DNA of 46,034 nucleotides from Opitutia bacterium. Its GTDB lineage: Bacteria; Verrucomicrobiota; Verrucomicrobiia; Opitutales; Opitutaceae. Positions 8,181-15,322 of the stretch are shown here, piece by piece. The notes under the pieces were generated by a model, which had not been told where the DNA came from, did not search any database, and saw only the letters and a program-made list of their open reading frames with translations. The DNA lies in contig CANGHW010000029.1 of the NCBI GenBank assembly GCA_947453695.1, positions 1 through 46,034 on the forward strand, given 5' to 3'. The stretch's first letter is position 1. Each line of letters opens with the position of its first letter. Both the position numbers and the translations under genes were made by a program.

Positions 8181-9917
8181 ATGCCCCCTTCCACCTGCTC
8201 ACCCTTCTCTTCGCTCCGCGCGCTCGCCACCGCACTCGCGCTCGGCGTCACATGCATCGCGCCCCCTCCTCTCGGCGCGCAACCTCCTTCTTCCCCCGCA
8301 CCCGCCGCGCCCTTCCCCGTCACCATCACCGTCGACACCGCAAAGTCCGCCGGCCCGCTGCGCCCCATCTGGCATTTCTTCGGCGCCGACGAACCCAACT
8401 ACGCCACGATGAGGGACGGCCGCAAACTCCTCACGTCGCTCGGCGAACTCAAACCCAAGGACGTTTTCTTCCGCGCGCACAACCTCCTCAACACCGGCGA
8501 CGGCACGCCCGCCTTCAAATGGGGCAGCACCAACGCCTACACCGAGGACGCCGACGGCAAACCCATCTACAACTGGACCGTCGTCGACCGCATCTTTGAC
8601 ACCTACCTGGCCCGCGGCGTCCGCCCCTACGCGCAGATCGGCTTTATGCCCGCCGCGCTCTCGATGTTGCCCGAGCCCTACCAGCACGACTGGCGCCCCG
8701 GTTTCCCTTACGGCCTGATCACCGGCGGCTGGGCCTACCCGCCGAAGGACTACGCCAAGTGGGCCGAGCTCGTCTACCAATGGGTCACACACTGCGTCGC
8801 GCGCTACGGCCGCGCCGAAGTCGAGTCCTGGTATTGGGAAGTCTGGAACGAGCCCAACGGCCCCGCCTACTGGCACGGCTCCGTCGAGGAATTCTGCAAA
8901 CTCCACGACTACGCCATCGACGCCGTCCGCCGCGCCCTCCCCACCGCCCGCGTCGGCGGCCCCGACGTTGCCGGCTCCGGCGGCAAGTTCATGGAAACTT
9001 TCCTACAGCACGTCGTATCAGGTAAAAACTACGCCACCGGCGCCACCGGCACCCCCACCGACTTCCTCTCCTTTCACGCCAAGGGTTCGCCCACCTTCAT
9101 CGACGGCCACGTCCGCATGGGCATCTCGAGTCAGCTCCGCGCCATCGACACCGGCTTCGCCATGATCGCCGCCGTCCCCGCATTGAAACCGAAACCCATC
9201 GTCATCGGCGAGTCCGACCCCGAGGGCTGCGCCGCCTGCCAGGGACCGCAAAACGGCTACCGCAACGGCACCATGTATTCCAGCTACACCGCCGCCGTCT
9301 TCGCCCGCAAACATCTCCTCGCCGAGAAGCACGGCGTGAACCTCGAGGGCGCGCTCACGTGGGCCTTCGAGTTCGAGGACCAGCCGTATTTCGCCGGCTT
9401 CCGCGCCCTCGCCAGCAACGGCCTCGATCTCCCCGTGCTCAACGTGTTTCGCATGTTCAGCCAGATGAGCGGCCAGCGCGTCCCCACCACGAGCTCCGCG
9501 GAAATCGCCCTCGCCGACATGATCAAGAGCGGCGTCCGCCAGTCGTCCGATGTCGCCGCCTTCGCCAGTCGCGATGGCAACAAAGTCTGCGTGATGGTCT
9601 GGCACTACCACGACGACGACCTCGCCGGCCCCGACGCCGCCGTCGAGTTCACTGCCACCGGCCTCCCCGCCAGCGCCACCACCGCTACGCTCACGCACTA
9701 CCGCGTCGACGGCGACCACTCCAATTCCTACACGGCATGGAAGAAAATCGGCGCGCCGATCGCGCCGAACGACAAGCAATACGCCGCCCTCGAAAAAGCC
9801 GGGAAGCTCACGACCCTCGCCGCCTCCGAAAAAATCTCCGTCGCCCAAGGCACCGCCACGCTGAAGTTCTCCCTCCCCCGCCAAGGCGTCTCCCTCCTCG
9901 TCCTCGAACTTCCTTGA
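8181..9917 (+). CDS. glycoside hydrolase family 39-like protein (putative beta-xylosidase), exported
   Basis: The 578-residue protein has a signal peptide (cleavage near PLGAQ) and a (beta/alpha)8 glycosidase domain of clan A. The acid/base is visible in WYWEVWNEPNGPAYW (Glu224 in the NEP motif), and the likely nucleophile is Glu344 in VIGESDPEG. The sequence YGRAEVESWYWEVWNEPN is characteristic of GH39 (beta-xylosidase/alpha-iduronidase family). The C-terminal 120 residues look like a beta-sandwich. It starts four bases after the TonB receptor stop and precedes the MFS transporter. Beta-xylosidase is the most probable activity because a XylR-type regulator heads the locus, but other GH39 activities cannot be excluded from sequence alone. 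Confidence 0.88.
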   Translation: MPPSTCSPFSSLRALATALALGVTCIAPPPLGAQPPSSPAPAAPFPVTITVDTAKSAGPLRPIWHFFGADEPNYATMRDGRKLLTSLGELKPKDVFFRAHNLLNTGDGTPAFKWGSTNAYTEDADGKPIYNWTVVDRIFDTYLARGVRPYAQIGFMPAALSMLPEPYQHDWRPGFPYGLITGGWAYPPKDYAKWAELVYQWVTHCVARYGRAEVESWYWEVWNEPNGPAYWHGSVEEFCKLHDYAIDAVRRALPTARVGGPDVAGSGGKFMETFLQHVVSGKNYATGATGTPTDFLSFHAKGSPTFIDGHVRMGISSQLRAIDTGFAMIAAVPALKPKPIVIGESDPEGCAACQGPQNGYRNGTMYSSYTAAVFARKHLLAEKHGVNLEGALTWAFEFEDQPYFAGFRALASNGLDLPVLNVFRMFSQMSGQRVPTTSSAEIALADMIKSGVRQSSDVAAFASRDGNKVCVMVWHYHDDDLAGPDAAVEFTATGLPASATTATLTHYRVDGDHSNSYTAWKKIGAPIAPNDKQYAALEKAGKLTTLAASEKISVAQGTATLKFSLPRQGVSLLVLELP

Positions 9918-9919
9918 TT

Positions 9920-9968
9920 GTCATCGCGAGGAGCGGAGCGACGCGGCGATCCATCTGAAATTGCCGCG
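9920..9968 (+). repeat. REP-like palindromic intergenic repeat
   Basis: The bases after the GH39 stop carry GTCATCGCGAGGAGCGGAGC followed by GACGCGGCGATCC. This matches a known type of dispersed extragenic repeat found in many bacteria (GTCATTGCGAGGAGCGAAGC-like). It can fold: ATCGC pairs with GCGAT, and CGCGGC (9942-9947) pairs with GCCGCG (9963-9968). I see only this copy in the window. Confidence 0.6.
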
Positions 9969-10011
9969 TCTCCCACGTCTCGCCCGTCTTCCGTGTCTTC
10001 CCCGTCTTCCC
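9967..10011 (+). repeat. train of five 9-base repeats spanning the MFS start codon
   Basis: Five successive 9-base units (CGTCTCCCA, CGTCTCGCC, CGTCTTCCG, TGTCTTCCC, CGTCTTCCC) run from 9967 to 10011. The probable GTG start of the transporter (9993) lies inside the train, so the repeat encodes its first residues (SSPSSP). Confidence 0.7.
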
Positions 10012-11249
10012 CTCACCGCTGGACCATCGCCCTCCTCGTCAGCGCTGCCATCGCGATCAGTTACCTCGACCGCCAGACGCTCCCCATCGCCATCGGCGAA
10101 ATCCAGCGCGAGTTCCCGATCTCGAATTCCGTCAAAGCGTTTCTCGATTCCGCGTTTCTCCTCACCTACGGCCTGATGTATGTCGGCGGTGGCCGCCTCA
10201 TGGACGTCCTCGGCACGCGCCGCGGTTTTCTGATCATCATGGTGTTTTGGTCGCTCGCCTGCGCCAGCCACGGTTTCGCCGGCGGCGTCATCGCGCTCGC
10301 CGCCAGCCGCCTCCTCCTCGGCATGGGCGAAGGCGGCGGCTTTCCCGCCGCCACGCGCGTCGTCGCCGAATGGTTTCCCGTCAAAGACCGCGCCACCGCG
10401 ATGGGGATCATCAACGCCGGCACTGGCCTCGGCGGCGTCATCGCCCCGCCGCTCATCGCCGCGATCATTCTCAACGTCCACTGGCTCGGCGCCTCGTCGT
10501 GGCGCTGGGTCTTCTTCATCACCGGCGCCCTCGGCCTCCTCTGGACCGTCGCGTGGTTCCGCATTTATCGCTCGCCCGACGAAACCCTCTCCCCTTCCGC
10601 CGCGCCTTCGCCACCGCCGATCCCCATGCGCGACCTCCTGCGCTTCCGCGAAACCTGGGGCGTCATCGGCGCCAAATTCCTTTCCGACGCTGCGTGGTAT
10701 TTCTACATGTTCTGGCTCCCGAAATACCTGCTCGATGCGCGCGGCTTCAACATCAAGGCCGTCGGCTCCGTCGCGTGGATTCCGTTTGCCGCCGCCGCGC
10801 TCGGCTGCGTCGTCGGCGGCGGCCTCTCGAGTTGGCTCCTCCACCGCGGCCACTCCGTCAACGCCGCGCGCAAGCTCGCCCTCGGCCTCAGCGCCGCCCT
10901 CATGCCGTGCGTGATGCTCGTCCCTCACGTGTCGGTGCCGTGGGTCATCTTCCTCTTCAGCGTCGCCTTCTTCGGCCAGCAGTCGTGGTCCACGCTCGTG
11001 ATGATTCTCCCCACCGATCTCTTTCCGAAAAACGCCGTCGGCACCGTCGCCGGCTTCGTCGGCCTCGGCGGCGCGCTCGGTGGCGTCGTGCTCGGACAGC
11101 TCGCCGGTTACCTCCTCGACCACGGTTTCAGTTACACGCCCGTCCTCGTCATCGCCGGCTCCCTCCACGTGGTCGCGTTTTTCCTGATCCTCGCCACCGT
11201 GCGCTCGCTCCGTCCGCTCCCGCTCCAACCCCAATTCCTGCAAGCATGA
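9993..11249 (+). CDS. MFS transporter, anion:cation symporter (hexuronate/ExuT-like) family
   Basis: About 418 residues with twelve predicted membrane segments. The family signature of the ACS group is clear: ISYLDRQTLPIAIGEIQREF in helix 1, LGMGEGGGFPAATRVVAEWF around helix 4, KDRATAMGIINAGTGLGGVI, and a central loop before DAAWYFYMFWLPKYL. Relatives import hexuronates, galactonate or similar sugar acids by proton symport. I chose GTG 9993; a TTG at 9918 is also in frame, but that stretch is a REP-like repeat and is unlikely to be coding. The stop overlaps the GH3 start in ATGA (11246-11249), which indicates translational coupling. It is likely the inner-membrane step for the product released by GH39 or GH3; the real substrate is unknown. 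Confidence 0.9.
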   Translation: MSSPSSPHRWTIALLVSAAIAISYLDRQTLPIAIGEIQREFPISNSVKAFLDSAFLLTYGLMYVGGGRLMDVLGTRRGFLIIMVFWSLACASHGFAGGVIALAASRLLLGMGEGGGFPAATRVVAEWFPVKDRATAMGIINAGTGLGGVIAPPLIAAIILNVHWLGASSWRWVFFITGALGLLWTVAWFRIYRSPDETLSPSAAPSPPPIPMRDLLRFRETWGVIGAKFLSDAAWYFYMFWLPKYLLDARGFNIKAVGSVAWIPFAAAALGCVVGGGLSSWLLHRGHSVNAARKLALGLSAALMPCVMLVPHVSVPWVIFLFSVAFFGQQSWSTLVMILPTDLFPKNAVGTVAGFVGLGGALGGVVLGQLAGYLLDHGFSYTPVLVIAGSLHVVAFFLILATVRSLRPLPLQPQFLQA

Positions 11250-13438
11250 AAATCCTTTCCTGCCTCGGCACCGTCACCTTGCTCGCGTGCGGCGTCCCGG
11301 CGTTGAGTGCCGCCGCGACTCCCGAACTCTTTCGCGATCCGAGCCAGCCGGTCGAACGGCGCGTCGCCGATCTCGTTTCCCGCCTCACGCTGGAGGAAAA
11401 GGCGGTCCTGCTGAACCACCGCGGCCCGATGGTGGAACGTTTTCAAATCCGCGCCGACCAATGGAACCAGTGCCTGAACGGCGTGAAATGGGACCACCCG
11501 GCGACACTTTTCCCGACGTGCATTGCCATGGCGGCGACGTGGAACGTCGATCTGCTGCAAAACGAGATCGCCCGCGTCCTCTCCGACGAGGCACGCGCCA
11601 TCTACAACGGATGGCACCTCGATCCCAACGCCGAGGGGGATCACAAGGGTCTCATCTACCGCGCTCCCGTGATCAACATCGGCCGAAATCCCTATTGGGG
11701 CCGCAATCACGAGGCGTTCGGCGAGGATCCGTTTCTCACGGGTCGGTTGGCCGTCGCCTATGTGCGGGGCCTGCAAGGTGACGACCCTCAGCACCTGAAA
11801 ATTGCCGCGACGCTCAAGCACTACGCAGTGAACAACGTCGAGACGGACCGCAAGAAACTGGACGCTCAAGTGTCGGAGCGAAGCCTGCGCGAGTATTGGC
11901 TGCCCCATTTCCGCGAGGCGGTGGTCGAAGCCCGCGCCCAGTCGCTCATGGCCAGCTACAACGCGATCAATGGCGTGCCGAACAACATCAACCGCTGGCT
12001 GCTCACTGACGTGCTGAAGGGCGAGTGGGCCCACGATGGCTTTGTCGTCTCCGACCTCGGCGGCGTGAAGACCATGGTCGAGGGCCACGCGCAGAAGAAA
12101 ATGTCCTACGTCGATGCAGTCGCGCAGTCCCTCATGGCCGGCTGCGATTTCTCCGACAAGGAATTCCAGGAGAATATTCCCGCCGCGGTCCGCGAGGGAA
12201 AGCTCACAGAGGCACGCCTCAACGACGCGCTCACCCGCGTCTTGCGCGTTCGCTTCCGCCTTGGCGAATTTGATCCCTTTGCCTCCGGTCCCTACAGCCG
12301 GATTTCACCCGCCGTCATCGACAGCCCGGAACACCGCGCGATCGCTCTCAAAGCCGCCCAGCAATCGCTCGTCCTCCTCCAGAACCGCGATCACCTGTTG
12401 CCGCTTGATCGCACGAAGCTGAAACGCATCGCGGTCATCGGTCCGCTGGCCGATCGCGTTGTCCTGAACAACTACAACGGCGCGATTCCCCGCGTCGTGA
12501 CCGCCCTGCAGGGCATCCGGAATCGCGCCGCCGCCGGCACCGAAGTCCTTCACGCCGTGGGCGGATTGGTCGGCGGAGCCAAGCTGGGCAACTCACCACT
12601 CGAACCAATCGAGCCGTCCATCGACGTCGCCGTCGAGCAGGCGAAGGCCGTCGAACTCGCCCGCAGCGCGGATGTTGCCGTGGTTTGCATCGGCACCACC
12701 ACTGCGATCGAACGCGAATCCCGCGATCGCACCACCCTCGGTTTGAGCGGCAGCCAGGAAGAATTGGTCAAAGCGGTTTTCGCCGCCAATCCCCGCACCG
12801 TCGTCGTGTTGATGAGCGCCGGCCCTCTCACCGTGCCTTGGCTGAAGACCAATGTCCCCGCCTTGCTGCAGGCCTGGTGGTCGGGTGAAGAGGGCGGCCA
12901 CGCGATTGCCGATGTGTTGTTCGGCGACGTGAACCCCGCCGGCCGCCTGCCCCACACCGTCTACGCCTCGGAAGCCCAAGTCCCACCACTCACCGAATAC
13001 GACATCTCGAAGGGTTTCACCTACATGTATCTGAACGGCGACCCGCTGTTCCCGTTCGGTCACGGCCTGAGCTACACGACCTTCGCCTACTCGGGCCTCC
13101 GGCTCTCGAACTCCAAAATCAAAACCGACGGCACCGTCACCGTCTCGGTTGAAATCACCAACACCGGCCAGCGCGTCGGCGACGAGGTCGCGCAACTCTA
13201 TGTCCACGACGTCGCCAGCTCGGTCGTTCGTCCCGTGAAAGAACTGCGCGGCTTCCAACGCCTCACGCTCCAGCCCGGCGAACGGCGCACGGCCACCTTC
13301 TCCTTGCCTGCCGCCAAACTCGCCTTCTGGGACGAGAAAACCCACGCGTTCCTCGTCGAACCCGGAGCCTTCGAACTCACGGTGGGAGCTTCGTCCACGG
13401 ATATTCGCGCCAAAGCCGTGCTCGAAGTGACCCCATGA
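11246..13438 (+). CDS. glycoside hydrolase family 3 (beta-glucosidase/beta-xylosidase type), exported
   Basis: The 730-residue protein starts at ATG 11246, overlapping the MFS stop, with a signal peptide ending near LSAAA. The N-terminal GH3 TIM barrel shows RDPSQPVERRVADLVSRLTL, NIGRNPYWGRNHEAFGEDP, KHYAVNNVETDR and the nucleophile region GFVVSDLGG with Asp270. The second GH3 domain (SLVLLQNRDHLLPLD, GEEGGHAIADVLFGDVNPAG) and a C-terminal fibronectin-III-like domain (TNTGQRVGDEVAQLYVHD) follow. The frame is open far upstream inside the MFS gene, but that part is shadow. Codon use is a little less C-ending than in the neighbours. It ends in an ATGA overlap with the TIM-barrel gene at 13435. 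It probably removes terminal beta-linked sugars in the periplasm. Confidence 0.94.
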   Translation: MKILSCLGTVTLLACGVPALSAAATPELFRDPSQPVERRVADLVSRLTLEEKAVLLNHRGPMVERFQIRADQWNQCLNGVKWDHPATLFPTCIAMAATWNVDLLQNEIARVLSDEARAIYNGWHLDPNAEGDHKGLIYRAPVINIGRNPYWGRNHEAFGEDPFLTGRLAVAYVRGLQGDDPQHLKIAATLKHYAVNNVETDRKKLDAQVSERSLREYWLPHFREAVVEARAQSLMASYNAINGVPNNINRWLLTDVLKGEWAHDGFVVSDLGGVKTMVEGHAQKKMSYVDAVAQSLMAGCDFSDKEFQENIPAAVREGKLTEARLNDALTRVLRVRFRLGEFDPFASGPYSRISPAVIDSPEHRAIALKAAQQSLVLLQNRDHLLPLDRTKLKRIAVIGPLADRVVLNNYNGAIPRVVTALQGIRNRAAAGTEVLHAVGGLVGGAKLGNSPLEPIEPSIDVAVEQAKAVELARSADVAVVCIGTTTAIERESRDRTTLGLSGSQEELVKAVFAANPRTVVVLMSAGPLTVPWLKTNVPALLQAWWSGEEGGHAIADVLFGDVNPAGRLPHTVYASEAQVPPLTEYDISKGFTYMYLNGDPLFPFGHGLSYTTFAYSGLRLSNSKIKTDGTVTVSVEITNTGQRVGDEVAQLYVHDVASSVVRPVKELRGFQRLTLQPGERRTATFSLPAAKLAFWDEKTHAFLVEPGAFELTVGASSTDIRAKAVLEVTP

Positions 13439-14265
13439 CAGCCGCTCCCTCGTTGGCTCCGTCCCGCCCGCGGTTCGGCTGCTGCGGCAGCATGATTGCT
13501 CCGACTACCGATCCGATCGGTCTCGCCATCGTCGAAGACCTCGCCGCATTCGGCTACGACTACATCGAGCTCTCCCTCCGCGATCTCGCCGTTCTCCCCG
13601 AGCCAGCGCTTGCCACCGTCATCTCGCGTCTCAGCCGCAGCGGCCTCGCCTGCGAAGTCTGCAATAACTTCTTCCCACCTGAAATCCGCCTCACCGGCCC
13701 CGCCGCCGATCTCCCCTCCGCGCTCCGCTACGCCGAACACGCCCTCGCCACCGCCGCACGCGTCGGCGCGTCGGTCGTAATCTTCGGCAGCTCTGGCGCC
13801 CGCAACGTCCCCGCAGGATTTCCGCTCGACGAAGCCTGGAGCCAACTCCGCACCCTGCTCACCGCCCTCGCGCCCATCGCCGCGCGTCACCGCATCACAA
13901 TCGCCCTCGAGCACCTCAACCGCGGCGAATCCAACATCCTCAACACTGTCGCTGAAACCTGGCGCCTAGCGCAGGAGATCGACCACCCCCGCATCCGTCT
14001 CCTGATCGACGCTCACCACCTCTTGGTCGAAAACGAACCCCTCGCGATTCTAGCCAAGGTCGCCCCCGCCATCACCCATGTGCACGTCGCACAAGGCACA
14101 GACCGAATTTTCCCTAACAGCCACGACGCCGCACTCGTTGCCTTCTTCACCGCACTCCGTTCCACCGGCTATACCCAACGCTGCAGCGTCGAAGCTTACC
14201 CCCGCGAATTCCTCTCCGACGCCCCCCGCGCCCTCGCCACCTGCCGCACCCTCTCAACCGCCTAA
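13435..14265 (+). CDS. sugar phosphate isomerase/epimerase-like TIM-barrel protein (PF01261)
   Basis: The 276-residue protein has the xylose-isomerase-like TIM barrel pattern: FGYDYIELSL early, then the usual metal ligands Glu in IALEHLNRGESN, Asp in RLLIDAHHL, His in ITHVHVAQGTDR and Glu in RCSVEAYPREF. No signal peptide is visible, so it acts in the cytoplasm. Members include isomerases and epimerases of keto-sugars, hydroxypyruvate and inositol derivatives. Its ATG overlaps the GH3 stop (13435-13438), which ties it to the glycoside operon. The likely role is conversion of the imported sugar; the precise reaction is not readable from the sequence. Confidence 0.88.
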   Translation: MTAAPSLAPSRPRFGCCGSMIAPTTDPIGLAIVEDLAAFGYDYIELSLRDLAVLPEPALATVISRLSRSGLACEVCNNFFPPEIRLTGPAADLPSALRYAEHALATAARVGASVVIFGSSGARNVPAGFPLDEAWSQLRTLLTALAPIAARHRITIALEHLNRGESNILNTVAETWRLAQEIDHPRIRLLIDAHHLLVENEPLAILAKVAPAITHVHVAQGTDRIFPNSHDAALVAFFTALRSTGYTQRCSVEAYPREFLSDAPRALATCRTLSTA

Positions 14266-14286
14266 CGCCCACTCTCCGTCATTCCC

Positions 14287-14970
14287 ATGTCCCAAAATCT
14301 CACCGGCAAAAAACTCGGCATCATCCACGCCGCCCTCATCACCACGCGCGCCGTCCAAAAATACCTCGACGAAGTGATCCCCGGTGTCGAAGTCGTGCAC
14401 TGGGTCGACGACACGATTCAAAACACGAACTTCGCCTGCGCTCCCGGCACAATTCCGCCGGGAAACTACGCCAAGTTCACCCAAGCCGCCCTCTCGCAGC
14501 AGGCCTACGGCGTCGATCTGATCCTCCTCGCCTGCTCCACCTTTAACCGCGCCGTCGAATACGCGCGACCCATGATCGCCACGCCGATGCTGCAAATCGA
14601 CCGCCCCATGATGGACCTCGCCGTCCAACAGGGCCCGCGCCTCGGTCTCCTTACCACCGTCCCGACCACCGTCCCCGCCTCTGAGCGACTTCTCCGCCTC
14701 GCCGCTACCGACGCAGGCAGAACCGTCACGATCCAAACTCGTCTCTGCTCCGAAGCCTTCGCCGCGCTCAAGGCCGGCCAGCCCGAAAAGCACAACGACC
14801 TCCTCCTCGCCGAGATCGACCGCCTCTCCGGTGAAGTCGACGCCATCGTCCTCGCCCAACTCTCGATGAGCGCCCTTGAGCCCCGCCTCACCTCCACGAA
14901 GGTCCCGGTCTACAACAGCGGCCGCACCGCCTTCACGCACATCCGTCGCCTCTTCGAAGCGACGCCTTGA
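14287..14970 (+). CDS. Asp/Glu/hydantoin racemase superfamily protein
   Basis: The 227-residue cytoplasmic protein has the two-lobed racemase pattern: KKLGIIHAALITTRAVQKYL at the N-terminus, the first catalytic-cysteine loop LILLACSTFNRAVEYAR, and LGLLTTVPTTVPAS opening the second lobe. Where two-cysteine racemases carry the second cysteine, this protein reads IVLAQLSMSALEPR. It thus has only one of the two usual acid/base cysteines, and true racemisation is doubtful. It lies 21 bases after the TIM-barrel gene and ends the operon. A related decarboxylase, isomerase or lyase-like activity is possible. The superfamily is firm; the reaction is open. Confidence 0.85.
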   Translation: MSQNLTGKKLGIIHAALITTRAVQKYLDEVIPGVEVVHWVDDTIQNTNFACAPGTIPPGNYAKFTQAALSQQAYGVDLILLACSTFNRAVEYARPMIATPMLQIDRPMMDLAVQQGPRLGLLTTVPTTVPASERLLRLAATDAGRTVTIQTRLCSEAFAALKAGQPEKHNDLLLAEIDRLSGEVDAIVLAQLSMSALEPRLTSTKVPVYNSGRTAFTHIRRLFEATP

Positions 14971-14975
14971 CGAGC

Positions 14976-14991
14976 GCCGCGCGTTCGCGGC
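14976..14991 (+). terminator. possible operon-end hairpin without T-tract
   Basis: Perfect 6-base-pair stem GCCGCG/CGCGGC with a CGTT loop, five bases after the racemase stop codon. It lacks the run of T expected of an intrinsic terminator, so it may only protect the 3' end. Confidence 0.35.
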
Positions 14992-15250
14992 CTCAACTTA
15001 GACAAACGGGATCTCCCCCGTCATTTTCCGGTCTGCGCCTCTCCGGGGTGAAGTAGCGGCGAGCGCAAACCAGCCGACTCCCTCGCGGAGCACCGGTCCC
15101 GCGCGCCCGTCCCACTCATGGGACGCCGCTGTTCCACCCGCGGACGCCCCCGCGCACGCTTCCGGCGCGCCCAAAATTTCTAACCCTTGCCCCGCCGCGC
15201 TTTACCCGCCCACCCCACCCTCGGGCACGCCCCGTGCAAACTCCCCCGCG

Positions 15251-15275
15251 CCTTGGTCCTTGGTCCTTGGTCCTT
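15251..15275 (+). repeat. 7-base tandem repeat (CCTTGGT, 3.6 copies)
   Basis: CCTTGGT is repeated three times exactly and followed by CCTT, about 48 bases upstream of the permease start. Confidence 0.85.
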
Positions 15276-15322
15276 CCCAACTTCTCCTCTCTCTCCGTCT
15301 TTCCGCCTCTCATTTTCCGTCA

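Larger units (their letters stand above)
14971..15322. other. 352-base intergenic region
   Basis: No gene seen. It holds a GC hairpin (GCCGCG at 14976-14981, loop CGTT, CGCGGC at 14986-14991) directly after the racemase stop, with no T-tract. It also has one copy of the GTAGCGGCGAGCGC repeat (15053-15066), a 7-base tandem repeat at 15251-15275 and a pyrimidine-rich stretch before the next start. Confidence 0.7.

Noticed and set aside
9918..9992. TTG 9918 as the start of the MFS gene
   Set aside because: It would translate a REP-like repeat. GTG 9993 directly precedes the first membrane segment.
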